Source of the DNA: Hevea brasiliensis
Taxonomy: Eukaryota > Streptophyta > Magnoliopsida > Malpighiales > Euphorbiaceae
Direction of reading: 5' to 3'
Length of the DNA stretch: 64,000 bases
Assembly: GCF_030052815.1 (NCBI RefSeq)
Contig: NC_079495.1
Location: forward strand, 53,980,773 to 54,044,772
In this document: positions 12,208 to 23,608 of the stretch, piece after piece
How the letters are laid out: each line of letters starts with the position of its first letter
How positions within the stretch are numbered: position 1 is the first letter of the stretch
The notes under the pieces: generated by a model
What the model saw: only the letters and a program-made list of their open reading frames with translations
Told to the model about the DNA's origin: nothing
Database searches by the model: none
Made by a program: the position numbers and the translations under genes

Positions 12208-14275
12208 TGAAGGAGCGGAAGCATGAAAAACACAAATTTATACCATTGAATTAAAAAATTTTCGCCTAGGGCCACATGCATTATGCAAGATTTATTTTTA
12301 TCTATTTGATTTCAATGACAAATAACATATTAAAACTCTTTTAATATGTTTTTGGATCTATATTTTCCATTTAAGATTTTAGAATTAATCAGATTAATTT
12401 TAGAACACTGCAGTATATTTGTACCTTTGAGATACGTCTTTAAGACACTAGATGTTGTCCTTCTAGCTTGTCCACACCAAGTTCACCTATGGCAGCCCTT
12501 GAACAGCTTCTAAAGCTTTTTCTATGAATTAGAAAACCAAGTTTTGCCTTTTAAGATATTAAAGATGTAAACAGAACGCTAGAAACGATTTCTAGTATTT
12601 TTAATTCAAGAGATTGTTTGCTAATCTCTTGGAATAGATGAGAGATGAAGAAGAAGTGAAGGGAGAGGAGCCTATGGGTGGCGGCACAAAGAGGAACAGT
12701 AGCTTATGTTATTTTTTTTTTCATAACAACACTTATATAGCTAGGTCACCACTTAAAACCTTTGCCACATGTCACCTTCTGATTGGTTCTAGGTTTAATT
12801 GACCCAATCACATTGTGCCAAGTGTGAAACCTATATTTAATCTTAATTTTAATCATCTTACATGATTAAAAGACATTTGGCAAGCTTATGTGAAGTGCCA
12901 TGTGTCACCATCTCATTGTGCCACATGTCACTCTGTGAAATGACCAAAATGCCTCTGTGTCTTAATTTTGAGTTCTCAACCCAAAATAATTATTTCTCTT
13001 CTTCTAATCAATTATATCAAATATAAATCAATTAATTAATCTTTATTAATTAATTTCTCATTAATTAAATTCACATTTAAACACTTTAAATATAAATTTA
13101 ACTTATACTATACATCCAATAATCTAGATTTGGTTTCAAGTCATGCTAAGGACTTTACAATCTAATTGCAAACCAAACCTATTTAATTAATCAATTAAAC
13201 TCTTTAACTAATTAATTAAATCATATTTAATTTGGTGATTACTTGTGTATGTGTGTGACTTACTAGGTTCATCACTAATTGGCTTTGAGATATGATATAA
13301 ACTCTTAATATCACCAGAATTCTTTCTTACCATAAATGATTTCTCTAAATCATTTTATGCACCTCATAGACCATGGTTAACACCTAGCACAGCATGCCAT
13401 GGCCACCCAATTAGTAATAAGGTTTACCTTAAATGAACCTATAATTATATGTTACCATGCACTAGAATCTCTCTGTTACAAAATTCCAACTCAAGCTAGA
13501 GTCATGGTTTATGTCAAACCCCATTTGCTATGAATATTATGTTTTCTTTCAATTCCAATTCTTGATTAAAAAGATTTTTCTCATCAGAAACTCTTTTCTG
13601 ATTAAATCTATCTGTCCTGGCAAGGAACTTGAAACATCAAGAGTAATTAAACGAACATAGGATTTTATCCTTATTTACTTAGAGGAACAGATTCCATCTT
13701 GATCTACACCTACCTCCATATATAACTAGTAGGAGCCAACACATACCCATATACCCATACATAGTACAAGTATGAAAGCAGTATCAAACTCAACCACCTA
13801 TATACAAGATAACTATGCTATCTCAGGTCTAAAGATTATATGCACTGATATGATTTATGACAATACATTGACAAGAGTAAACTCCATGTGCTTGTCATAA
13901 GTGTCACTGGTTCGGCCTACTTATCATGTATAAGTGCCTATCATGTTTGTTATATGGCATGAGACTCACCATTCCATCTTATTTATATCTTATATAAATA
14001 ACTTAGGAACAAACATGAATACAATCTTTCTGGATAAATCATGTCCTTATTATGAAGTATTCTCGATTGTGAACCTATTTATGATACTTTGTACTAGAGA
14101 TACTATCACTCATATTCTTAACAACTTAAGAATAGAATTTCTAACAAAACATCAATGGACCTTTTCTATTATACATAAATATATTATGTAAATGAAAAAG
14201 TGAAAAATTCCTTTCATTAATAAAAGATGTACAAGATACATATTAAATGATATGCTCTAGGGCATACTACTAACA
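12208..14275 (-). repeat. C1 5' LTR (right in the window)
   Basis: The LTR is 2068 bp and pairs with 4401-6511. The ends are TGAAGGAGC and CTACTAACA. It lacks about 45 bases present in the other LTR near 12406. The minus-strand TATA box is at 12730-12740. The open frame 13934-14191 corresponds to 6170-6391 and is not a gene. Confidence 0.93.
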
Positions 14276-14280
14276 CCCAG
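14276..14280. repeat. Target-site duplication of C1, right copy
   Basis: CCCAG matches 4396-4400. Removing 4401-14280 restores the G1 gag reading frame. Confidence 0.92.
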
Positions 14281-15180
14281 ACCACAGTCCACACCTAGGA
14301 GAGGCCAGTCCACACCATCAGTGAGCAGCTCACCAGGAATGGTGTTCAGGGGACTAACCCCAGCATCTTCTGCCTGTCCATACTACTAGAAGTGGCATAA
14401 GGGGGACTGTTAGCGAGTGACTGGTGCATGCTTACGGTGTGGATCTACAGAGCATCAGATCAAAAAATGTCCGAAGAGGACTACTATAGTTGCCCCAACA
14501 CAAGCAGATAGGCCTACCCCTGCACCTCAAAGGGGTAGAAAGTTCGGTAAATCTGAGGCAGCTGGTCCATCACTGAGGCATGCATCTAAGTTAGCCTAGA
14601 GGCTATAGGCTAGAGCACTTGCCAGAGCCTATGCCATAAGAGCTCAAGAGGAGCAAGATGCCCCGGACGTCATTAGGGGTACGTTCTCCCTCTACAATAC
14701 ATCTGTGCATGCATTGGTTGATCCAGGATCCACTCATTCATACATCTGCATCAAACTACCCGTAGAGAGGGGAGTTTCAATAGAGGAGAGTGATCAAGAC
14801 ATTCTGGTCACAAATCCACTAGGCCACAGTGTCATAGTGAATAAGCTGTATAAAGGTTACCCGTTGACGATTCAGGGGTATGAATTCTCAGCAGACCTAA
14901 TTGAATTGCCCTTCTACGAGTTTGACGTGATTTTGGGAATGGACTGGTTGTCACGTCATCAGGCAATAGTTGATTGTAAACTGAAGAGGATTTCTCTGAA
15001 AACTCCTGAGGGTAATGAGATTTCAGCTGCTGGTGAAAGGACATATTTCCTATCCAATGTTATCTCAGCCACAGTTGCAAGAAGATTGATGAGAAAAGGC
15101 TGTGAAGCTTACCTAGCACACGTGGTTGATACTAGGCAGGCTAGGCCGAACCTGTGTGATATATCCACAGTAAGAGACTT
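14281..15180 (+). pseudogene. G1 gag C-terminus and protease (broken)
   Basis: Continuation of G1 gag after C1. A CX2CX4HX4C knuckle is intact near 14430-14475 (CLRCGSTEHQIKKC), preceded by a Cys/His-rich segment with two stops. Two more stops lie near 14600. Retropepsin then follows with the active-site loop [12 protein letters not shown] (about 14710), a second landmark [13 protein letters not shown], and the C-terminal part leading into RT without a break. Confidence 0.87.
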
Positions 15181-16082
15181 CCTAGATGTGTTTTCTAAAG
15201 AACCTTGTTTACCACAAGAAAGGGAAGTCGAATTTGCTATTGAGGTAATGCCAGGTACAACACCAATTTCTATTGCTCCTTATCGGATGGCACCCACTGA
15301 ATTGAGAGAGTTGAAAATTCAGTTGCAGGAGTTACTCGATAAGGGGTTCATATGCCCTAGCGTGTCACAATGGGGAGCTCCGGTGCTGTTTGTGAAGAAA
15401 AAGGATGGAACCTTAAGATTATGCATTGATTATCGGCAGTTGAATAAAGTAACTGTGAAGAAAAAATATCTGTTGCCCAGAATTAACGATCTATTTGATC
15501 AGTTGAAGGGAGTCAATGTATTTTCAAAAATTGATCTCATATCAGGATATCATCAGTTATGGGTAAAGGATGCAGATGTGTCAAAAACTGCATTCAGAAC
15601 TTGGTATGGGCATTATGAATTTCTAGTGATGCAGTTTGGGTTAACTAATGCACCATCAACATTTATGGACCTTATGAACTGTATCTTCCACCCATATTTA
15701 GATTGGTTTGTAATAGTTTTTATTGGTGATATTTTGGTGTATTCCAAGACCATGGAATGATGAACATTTGAGGATTGTTCAGCAAACCCTGCGAGAAATA
15801 AAGTTATATGCTAAGCTGTCCAAGTGTGACTTTTGGATAAGTGAGATCTCCTTCCTTGGACACATAGTATTAGCTGAGGGGATTAGAGTGGATCCCAAAA
15901 AGATAGAAGCAGTGATGGAATGGAAGCCTCCCAGAAATACAACTGAGGTCAGAAGTTTTTTGGGGCTAGCTAGGTATTACAGAAGATTTGTGAAGGGGTT
16001 TTCTCTCATAGCTGCTCTAATGGCCATGTTTTTGCAACAAAATGTGAAATTTGGCTGGAACGCCAAGTTTTTGAGAGGCTGA
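15181..16082 (+). pseudogene. pol: G1 reverse transcriptase (broken; catalytic Asp lost)
   Basis: Ty3/gypsy RT. Landmarks are [44 protein letters not shown] and LGHIV. The YxDD-type box reads FIGD (Gly codon 15725-15727) where family members have FIDD, so one of the two catalytic aspartates is gone. A frameshift after YSKTME (about 15757) moves the thumb/connection part ([18 protein letters not shown]) to another frame, and a second shift near 16075 precedes RNase H. Confidence 0.9.
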
Positions 16083-16552
16083 AGGCTATGTTGACAGAAG
16101 CACCAGTGTTAACATAGCCAGTGTCGGGAAAAGACTTTATGGTCTACAGTGATGCCTCGAATAATAGGTTAGGGTGTGTATTGATGCAAGAGGGGAAAGT
16201 GGTCGCCTATGCTTCCAGGCAGTTAAGGCCACATGAACAGAAATACCCTACTCATGACCTGGAGTTAGCAGCAATTATTTTCGTACTGAAGATTTGGAGG
16301 CATTATTTGTATGGTGAAAAATGTTACATCTATACAAACCACAAAAGTCTAAAATATTTGCCAACCCAGAAGGAGCTCAATCTTAAACAGAGGCGATGGA
16401 TTGAATTCCTAAAGGACTATGATTGTGCGATAGATTACCACCCTGGGAAGGCAAATGTAGTTGCTGATGCTTTTAGTAGGAAGTCCATCACAACTTTAAG
16501 ATCACTAAATGCCCATCTGTCCCTAGCTCAAGATGGAGCTATTTTGGCTTAG
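16083..16552 (+). pseudogene. pol: G1 RNase H (broken; catalytic Asp to Asn)
   Basis: Visible landmarks are [22 protein letters not shown], the HDLELAAI helix with the catalytic Glu, and ADAFSRK. The usual YTDHKSLKY motif is YTNHKSLKY (Asn codon 16337-16339), which loses an active-site acid. A TAG ends the frame at about 16550, just before the integrase zinc domain. Confidence 0.88.
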
Positions 16553-17043
16553 TTACAAGTGAGGCCAAACCTGCTACAGCAGATACAAGATGGGCAGAAG
16601 GCAAATGAAAAATTAATGGCTATTGTGGGTAAAATCTCAGAGGGAAAGGAAACTGATTATGAGGTGAAAGCAGATGGGTGTCATTACTACAGAGGAAGAG
16701 TGTGTGTACCAGATAATGGGGAACTGAATACTAGTATTCTGAAAGAAGCACACACTAGTGTTTATGCTATGCACTCGGGAAGCACAAAAATGTATAATGC
16801 TTTGAAGCCTCATTATTGGTGGCCTAGTATGAAGAAGGATATAGCTGACTATGTTACTAAGTGCTTGACATGTCAGTAAGTTAAAGCAGAACATCAAGTT
16901 CCATCAGGGTTGCTACAGCCTATAAGCATGCCTGAATGGAAATGGCATCGGGTCACTATGGACTTTGTTAGTGGTCTACCTATCACCTAAAAGAAGCATG
17001 ATGCAGTGTGGGTGATAGTGGATAGATTGATGAAGTCAGCACA
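16553..17043 (+). pseudogene. pol: G1 integrase N-terminal part, cut by G2
   Basis: The HHCC zinc-binding domain is visible: His residues in the HTSVYAMHSG region (about 16750-16780) and the CLTCQ pair near 16865. The rve core then starts at MDFVSGLP. Stops lie after CLTCQ and after LPIT. The core breaks off after DRLMKSAH at 17043, where the G2 LTR begins, so the second Asp and the Glu are missing. Confidence 0.88.
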
Positions 17044-17610
17044 TGTAACACTCTTATTTATATAGCCTGGTATATTTTATTATTCCGGTGACCGGTGTCG
17101 GTCCGAACAATTAAGGGGATTAGAGCCACACTTAAGACAACTAGAGAAGCTATAAACACAAATAATTAGTAATGTCCAATTAGTTAAGTATAAACAAGAA
17201 AAACAGAATATAAGGAGTTAAACGAGCCGAAAGTCACAACGATGGGTGACCTTCTCGGGAATGACTACGAAGTCATTTTAAACTCAAATTTCGAACCATA
17301 AAATGTGACGCCGCCATCCTTAGGACCCTTATAAACACAGTGGAAAAGAGAAAATCACGAAAAAGAACTGTTAAGCCAGTCAAATAATTAGGTTAGGGAG
17401 CCGGAAGAAATATGGAATTATTTGCAAACCGGGTTGAACCGAAGAAGGTCAATTTGGTCAATTGACCCCGAGAGCTGACTCCTGACCTAACTGTTAAATA
17501 AAATCGGAGAAAAGAAAATTTTGGAATCGAGAATTAAATTAAAGAACTAATAGGAAAAAAATAAAAAAAAAAGAAGAAAGAAAAAAAAGGTTGGAAAAAG
17601 GTTATTACAT

Positions 17611-17630
17611 CATGCATGACATCATGCATG
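17611..17630. promoter_or_regulatory. Two CATGCATG (RY-type) palindromes
   Basis: CATGCATG occurs at 17611-17618 and 17623-17630, inside a repeated CATCATGCATGA unit, upstream of the presumed leader. RY motifs are known binding sites for plant B3 seed regulators. Use here is inference. Confidence 0.4.
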
Positions 17631-18273
17631 ATGCAATAAACCTAATATTTAAATAATTGAAAATTTGGGGATAAATCTTAATAATTAAAAGACAAAATAA
17701 AAAGAAAAAAAAATTAGTTTCTTTTTTTTCATTTCCGTCAACTCTCATCACCTCTCTCATCTCTCTCATTTTCTTAACCTCCTCCATTGAAGCTCACTAA
17801 AAAGCTTCTTAAACCCAAGATTTGAGCCATAAAATTTATGAGTTTCTTAATTAAAACTTGTAGTTGAGTCTTGTTAAGAAGATTGGAAAGAGAAAAATTG
17901 AAAGAAGCTTGAAGAATCAAGAAGTTGGAAAGCTCCATTTGAGGTAAGCTCTCTTCCTTAATTTTGATTGAATTATAAGTATAGAAGTAGGATGAAAGTG
18001 GTTAGAAATACATGAAAACATGCAAAATCATGCCTATCTAGAACTCTAGGAATTTTGGCCAGCAGCAAACTAATGTTGAAATGGGTAATTTTGATACAAA
18101 TAATGAAGTGGTTAAGTGCAAGTGAGGGTATGAGTACTAAAAATGCATTTAGAATTCAACAAGTGAGTAAGATATGAAAGTTAGGGTTTGGACCTAGGGT
18201 TTGGGAGGAAAAATTGTGAGAAATTGGTAAATGATATATTTGACCTAATGTGAAGTGAAAAATGGTCATTTGT

Positions 18274-18411
18274 GACCAAATGAGGTGTGTTAGAAGTGTT
18301 GGAATTAAAGGCCAATTCAGACCAAATGAGGTGTGTTAGAAGTGTTGGAATTAAAGGCCAATTCGGACCAAACGAGGTGTGTTAGAAGTGTTGGAATTAA
18401 AGGCCAATTCG
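18274..18411 (+). repeat. 46 bp tandem triplication in the G2 LTR
   Basis: Three near-identical copies of a 46-base unit beginning GACCAAATGAGGTGTGTTAG and ending GCCAATTC. They differ at only a few positions, so the expansion is younger than the general divergence of the LTR. Other family B LTRs here do not show it. Confidence 0.9.
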
Positions 18412-20859
18412 GATTGGATAAGGTCATGTGCTAGCAGCATGACCAAAATTTCCTTTGAGGGACCAAAAATGAAATTTTACAAGTCTAATGGATATGGAAC
18501 CAATTGGGGATGAAAATAGGCACTAAATGACACAATTTTCATTTAGGAAGCCTGCCCAAAAAGTGACTAAAACCTAGTGAACAAAGTGATCGAAGTTGAG
18601 AAATCGCAAGCTGCCCTGCACAACCTAACCAAATGAATAGTGTTTGTTCATTTGATCATAACTCGAGCTAAGCAGGTCAAAATGACCTGAAATGTTACCA
18701 GTGGTTAGATGAGATATAGACCTAAAACTTTCATGAAAAAGTTGGGACAATTTACTGAGCCATTAACCCAATCAAATTACTGAGCCAAGTTGGGACACTG
18801 AATCTGCAGACTGCAGATTTGCCATTTGAACAGTAATGTTTCAATGGCTATAACTCTCTCTAGAAAACCTCAATTTAAGCAATTCTTGAACCGATGGAAA
18901 CCTAAGACATAGTAGAATATTTCATATGGAGAAAATTAGACCAAATTATGAACTTAACTTGATCAAATTGCTGAACGAAATTGGATCAATAAATCTGCAG
19001 AACCAAAATTCTGTAGCATGAACAGTAAACGTAATTTGCTTATAACTTGAGCTACAAAACTCCAATTGGAATGATTCAAAAAGGAGAATAAACTTAAGAC
19101 AATAAGGAACATTTTCTATGAAGAAACTTTTTCCAAATTCCAACAGTAAACTGACCAATGAAACAGTAAAATTAGGGACACCAAAACTGAAAATTTGGCA
19201 ATTTTGCCTAAAAGACCTAAGTTTTGAGAAAATGACTAAAACCAACAAGTTTAGTAATCAAAATGTGGTATGTGGGTGAAGTTGGAGTTCCCATACCTAT
19301 TAAGTCTTAGAAAGTCAATAACTTGACTTGAATAGTGTAGTGAATAGTAACTCGAAACACAAAATTTCAAGAACGTCGAATTTAGCACGTTAGAGCTAGG
19401 TAAAAGTGAAGTTAAATTTATTTTTAGATTTATGCCAAGTTATGGTACTGAAACATTATAAAATTGTGTTTTTCAGTCGAAAATAATACCGGGAAGGAAC
19501 CCGAGGAACCGAGTCAAGGCCAAGAGGCGACTCGCTTGAGGTTTGTGCACAACGTATACTTTTTATAATTATCTTCTGCATACTGTTTTGAATAATGTGA
19601 AATATTGAATTATGGCATTCTTATGATGTTTGATTTTAGATTGTGAAAGTTATTGTGTATATTTTAAATGACAACGTTTAGCAAATTGTTAAGATAAGTT
19701 TTGAAACCACAGTGTCATGACCATATATTTGAACACCTCACTAGCACGACTAGTGGGGATAATTAGTTTCGAATTTTGATTCCTTCTTTGGAGAAGTGTT
19801 GAGGTGTGCCAGTAGAAGAGGATGTGAATGGATATCCATATATTTGAGCTAGCTAGCCTTGTGATGTGATTTCTCTTTAGCCTCTGGCTATTGAGATTCT
19901 ATTTGTTTCGAATGGCATGATCTAACTGTGGGTTTTATAAAATGTGTTTTGATACTTTGAAATGAACTTGGTTTGCATTAAAATCTCATAATCCATGTTT
20001 TGTGTTTAATGCTCATGTTTAATCAAATTTTTGAATAAATGTGATTTATATTTTGCATAAAGATTATTTTAGTATGTTGTGTACCACTGAGTCCTAGTAC
20101 TCAGCGATAGCTTCTATTGCTGTCGCAGATATAGAGACTAGAGGAGCAGCAGACTGAGCTGCTGAGGTGTGAGGAGCTATCAGCTTAAAGTCATCGGGTA
20201 TAATTTATACCCTAATTGTAAATATTTCTTTTGATGTATGTATTGCATATAAATGTGTGGACATGTAAATGGGTCTTCAGCAGCTTGTACAAAAGTTTGT
20301 ATGAAGTTTGTAATGAATAAAAATTTAGTTTGAATTTCCTTTGATGTAAATTTTGTAATGATGTATATATATAAATTGTTTTGTCTGTAATAAAATATGA
20401 GTGAAACTATCTTATTTAATTTGAATGAAATGTATTGTTAGTATTTTGAGGATTATTGAATTTTGAACTTGAGAAATTGATTGAAATGATTGTGGAGTTG
20501 TTGAAATGGATTGAGTTTGATTGTGAAATTGAAGTAGTTGTTGAGAAAAATTTTTAGAAGTGCTTTTTACAGGTATTTGAAGAACTGGTTGTTGAAAATA
20601 CAGACAGAACTCTGTCAAAATTTTTATAAAATTTGCGGAAAAATAAAATGGGCCAAAAGTTTTAATTTGTTTTTAACTTCAATTAAATGTTTTAAATACT
20701 TATTAGAAATGCTCACCACTTATCAAAAATAAGAAAATTGTTTTAAAATCCCTTGTAGGGTACTTAATGAGTTATCGGTAGGTGAAGTTTGGTAGTTCAT
20801 TAGGTATTCTACGTGATCATGTTATGCCTTACAGAGGGGTAAGGTGTGACTTGTTTTAG

Positions 20860-20870
20860 TGGTATCAGAG
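20860..20870 (+). other. Primer-binding site of G2 (mutated 3' end)
   Basis: TGGTATCAGAG matches the iMet-type PBS of the neighbouring elements. The following bases AAAA depart from the usual CA/CC. Confidence 0.75.
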
Positions 20871-21039
20871 AAAATTTTTTTGAAGTATGTTTTAACTTAT
20901 GAATTTGTGTCTTTCCTTGTTAAGTATAACTGCTCAATGTCCATATTTGTTACATACAGTGCATTACATCATAATATGAACTAACGGAGGGAAATCTTCA
21001 TGTGTTACTTGTTCAGGAGATACCCTACTTCAGACTGAA

Positions 21040-22287
21040 ATGGAAAAAGGGGATCGCTCAGTTGAGCAGTCTGTTGAAGCTGAGGCATAAGGGGAAGCCC
21101 CAACTTTACCGAATGTCAGTGGATCCGTAGCACCAGCCCTACAAATGCTGCAATTTCCTGCACAGTTCGCACAGCAGATGGCAGCAATGTTTCAACAATT
21201 GGTTGGGGGTATGCCTGCTCAAGCTCCACCCCAACCACCTGTGGCACAACCACTGCCTCCAGCTAGACATTATGATAAATTATTGAAGTATGGGGTTGCA
21301 GAATTTAAGGGTACAGTGGACCCTTTAGAGGCAGAGCAATGGCTTGAAAGAATGGACAGAGTGTTTAAGAAACTGCACTGCCCAGATGAACTGAAATTTG
21401 AATATTCTGTGTCGCTACTGCAAGGGGATGCATATGATTGGTGGAAGAGCATCCCCCACAGCTTGGCTGAACCACCAGTCCTGACCTGGGATGACTTCAT
21501 CAGAGAGTTCAGACAGAAATGCATCCCAGATGCATATGTTGATCAGAAATTGCAAGAATTTTTGAGTTTGAAACAAGGGAATCAATCAGTGGCAGAGTAT
21601 GAGAGGGAGTTCTCTCGCCTGAGTCACTATGCGGGAAGTCTCCTTACTACCAGCAAGGCTAGGTGCAAGAGATTTGAGACGGGTTTGAAGCCTAGCATAA
21701 GGATGCAAGTTGTGGGATTTCAACACAGTAATTTCTCAGAGCTCATGTCTCAAGCACTTGAGCTGGAGAGAATTGAATTAGAAGCAGCCCCAGTGAAAGA
21801 AAAATTAGAAAAAGCTGAGAAATCAGAAAAAGACAAGGGGGAAAAGTCAGTAGAGCCGAGTTCTGGTGGTACCTCTGGAAAGAAAAAGAAGTTTAGTGGA
21901 CCCAGCAGGGGTCGAGGTGGAAGATTTGGTAGGGGCCGATTCTCTGGATAGAGACCCCCTAGGTCTGGTCAGCAGTCGAGCAGGGGTTCACATTCTGCCT
22001 GCCCCTGTGAGACTTGTGGCAAGATTCATGGGGGGGAATGCAATTGGGCCACTGGAGCTTGTTTTAACTGCGGAGGCAAGGGTCATTTAGCAAGAGACTG
22101 CACTAGTGCTCCGTCTCCGAGATATGGTCCAGCTCCTACTATTGCCAAGGGATCTATTCAGAGTCCTGCTCCTAGAGGTTCACAGTCTGTTGGCAGAGGA
22201 AGAGGCAGAGGTAGAGGAACTACTTCAGGTAGTCAAGGCACAGTTGGTCAGTCGGCACAAGGGAGTGCTTCAGTCAGGGTTTATTCA
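21040..22287 (+). pseudogene. gag: G2 gag (nearly complete, two stops)
   Basis: The ATG at 21040 is chosen because G7, G9 and G10 gag begin with similar residues and the frame is continuous. A TAA at 21088-21090 and a TAG at 21949-21951 interrupt it. The capsid core (Retrotrans_gag) spans about 21280-21720, with AEQWLERMDR, DAYDWWKS, EYEREFSRLSHY and GLKPSIRMQV. A lysine/glutamate-rich and then Gly/Arg-rich tail follows, with a Cys/His segment and an intact CX2CX4HX4C knuckle (CFNCGGKGHLARDC, about 22051-22092). Confidence 0.88.
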
Positions 22288-22986
22288 ATGAGACAGCGAG
22301 AAGAGGATGAGACTTCTGATGTTGTAGCTGGTACATTCTCTATCTCTGAGCAAGATGTATTTGTATTGTTTGATCCGAGTTCAACCCATTTATATGTTAG
22401 TGCTAGCATAGTCAGTTCACTTGCTGTTCCATGTGTCCAAATGGGTTTTGAAGTGCTAGTAACTAGTCCATTAGGACAAGAGGTCCGGGTCAATAGAATT
22501 TATAGAGACTGTCCTTTGGTGATCCAAGGACATGTTTTCCTGTCAGACTTGATTGAACTGCCCTTCAGAGAGTATGATATTATCTTGGGCATGGATTGGT
22601 TAGCCAGGCATCATGATATGATTGACTGTAGACTGAAGACAGTCACTTTTGGTCTCCCTCTGTACGGTGATGTGGTAATACACGAGGAGAGGCATTTACT
22701 GCCATCAAACATCATTTCGGCTGTACTAGCTAGAAGAATGATCAGAAAGAGGTGTGAAGCATACTTGGCACATGTAATAGACATCCAAGTGGGGAGTCCA
22801 GCACTGAAGGACATCCCTATTGTATGTGACTTTCCGGATGTGTTTCTTGATGAATTGCCAAGATTACCTCTAGAAAGAGAGGTGCAGTTTGAAATTGATG
22901 TTATGCCTGGTGTGGACCCAATCTCCATAATGCCATATAAAATGGCACCTGCAGAATTAAAAGAATTGAAAGTACAGTTGCAATAA
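22288..22986 (+). pseudogene. pol: G2 protease and RT start
   Basis: The frame continues directly from gag. The retropepsin loop is VLFDPSSTHLYVS, where most relatives have DPGS, so Gly to Ser at the active site is a likely defect. The second landmark is YDIILGMDWLARHH. The linker to RT (ERHLLPSNIISAVLARRM, then FPDVFLDELPRLP and REVQFEIDVMPG) is well kept. The frame ends at a TAA (22984-22986) where relatives have a Gln codon. Confidence 0.87.
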
Positions 22987-23142
22987 TTGCTTGACAAGGG
23001 CTTTATCCGCCCTAGTGTGTCACCTTGGGGAGCGCTAGTATTGTTTGTAAAGAAGAAAGATGGCACTCTCCGCTTTGTATTGATTATCGGCAGCTGAATA
23101 AGGTGACAATAAAGAATAGATATCCATTACCCCGCATGTAGT
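22987..23142 (+). pseudogene. pol: G2 RT palm start, then deletion
   Basis: It contains [23 protein letters not shown] and, after a one-base shift, the region encoding the RYPLPR stretch. At about 23138 it jumps to sequence encoding [11 protein letters not shown], which lies about 115 residues further on in G1. The core of the palm with the FIDD catalytic box is therefore missing. Confidence 0.82.
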
Positions 23143-23608
23143 ATCAGAAGAGGGCATCAAAGTAGATCCAAGTAAGATTGAAGCTGTCCTTAATTGGAGG
23201 CCACCCAGAAATGTCACAGAGATTCACAGTTTTCTGGGTTTAGCTAGATACTACCATAGATTTGTGAAGGGATTCTCCATGTTGGCATCTTCATTGACCA
23301 AGCTGCTTAGAAAAGATGTGAAATTTCAGTGGACAGACAAATGCCAGCAGAGTTTTGATGAATTGAAGAAATGTTTGACTGAAGCTCCAGTCTTGACTTT
23401 ACCTACACCGGGTAAAGAATACACCGTTTACAGTGATGCTTTTCATAATGGGTTAGGCTGTGTATTGATGCAAGATCGAAATGTCATTGCCTATGCATCA
23501 CGCCAGCTGAAACCGCATGAGAGGAACTATCCGACACATGATTTGGAGCTTGCAGCCATTGTGTTTGCTCTTAAAATCTGAAGACATTATTTATATAGGG
23601 AAAAGTGT
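23143..23608 (+). pseudogene. pol: G2 RT connection and partial RNase H
   Basis: Thumb/connection ([16 protein letters not shown]) is followed by RNase H with [20 protein letters not shown] and [17 protein letters not shown] at 23579-23581 replaces the conserved Trp codon. The sequence breaks off at 23608 within RNase H, at the junction with the G3 LTR. Confidence 0.85.

Larger units (their letters stand above)
4401..14275 (-). mobile_element. C1: complete Ty1/copia retrotransposon nested in G1 gag
   Basis: The element is 9875 bp with two LTRs, PBS, PPT, TSDs and copia domain order. On the minus strand this reads gag, protease, integrase, RT, RNase H. Integrase before RT is the defining copia feature. 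It looks Tork/Angela-like from the RT and RNase H sequence, but that lineage call is from memory of the family. The LTRs differ at 7 of the first 82 bases, and the right LTR has a deletion of about 45 bases near 12406, so it is not recent. Several stops and one frameshift interrupt pol. Confidence 0.93.
233..17043 (+). mobile_element. G1: Ty3/gypsy Tekay/Del-like retrotransposon, split by C1 and cut by G2
   Basis: The order is 5' LTR, PBS, gag, CCHC knuckle, protease, RT, RNase H and integrase N-terminal part, which is the Ty3/gypsy order. Gag is interrupted at 4400 by the copia element C1. If C1 and one TSD copy are removed, the gag frame continues directly into the CCHC region at 14281. The integrase stops at 17043, where the LTR of G2 begins, and its remainder and the 3' LTR are not in the window. 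The iMet-type PBS and 3.2 kb LTR suit the Tekay/Del lineage. The chromodomain that would settle this is missing from this copy. Confidence 0.85.
17044..20850 (+). repeat. 5' LTR of G2 (family B)
   Basis: The LTR is 3807 bp, starting TGTAACACTC and ending AAGGTGTGAC before the PBS. It contains a double CATGCATG palindrome (17611-17630), donor-like GAG/GTAAGC (GT 17944-17945), a 46 bp triplication (18274-18411) and four modules (about 18480-18560, 18630-18750, 18820-18960, 19020-19140). The exon-like block is 19477-19540. Stem-loops are CTGAGT 20087-20092 with ACTCAG 20099-20104, and GCGATAGC 20104-20111 with GCTGTCGC 20119-20126. An AATAAA lies at 20316-20321. Confidence 0.88.
17044..23608 (+). 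mobile_element. G2: Ty3/gypsy Tekay-like element inserted in G1 integrase, 3' truncated
   Basis: It has a 5' LTR, PBS, gag with capsid and CCHC knuckle, protease, and RT/RNase H with an internal deletion. It ends abruptly within RNase H at about 23608, against the truncated LTR of G3 in the opposite orientation. The G2 gag/protease is the best preserved of this type here: one reading frame from 21040 to 22986 broken only by three stop codons. Confidence 0.88.

Noticed and set aside
17490..17600. Poly-A and GA-rich stretch as a LINE/SINE tail
   Set aside because: It lies inside the G2 LTR promoter region and no LINE or SINE sequence precedes it.
22611..23066. 151-codon minus-strand ORF (and similar at 27901-28344 plus, 54685-55074 minus)
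   Set aside because: All three are antisense shadows of the conserved protease-RT linker. They resemble each other because the sense coding sequence is conserved.
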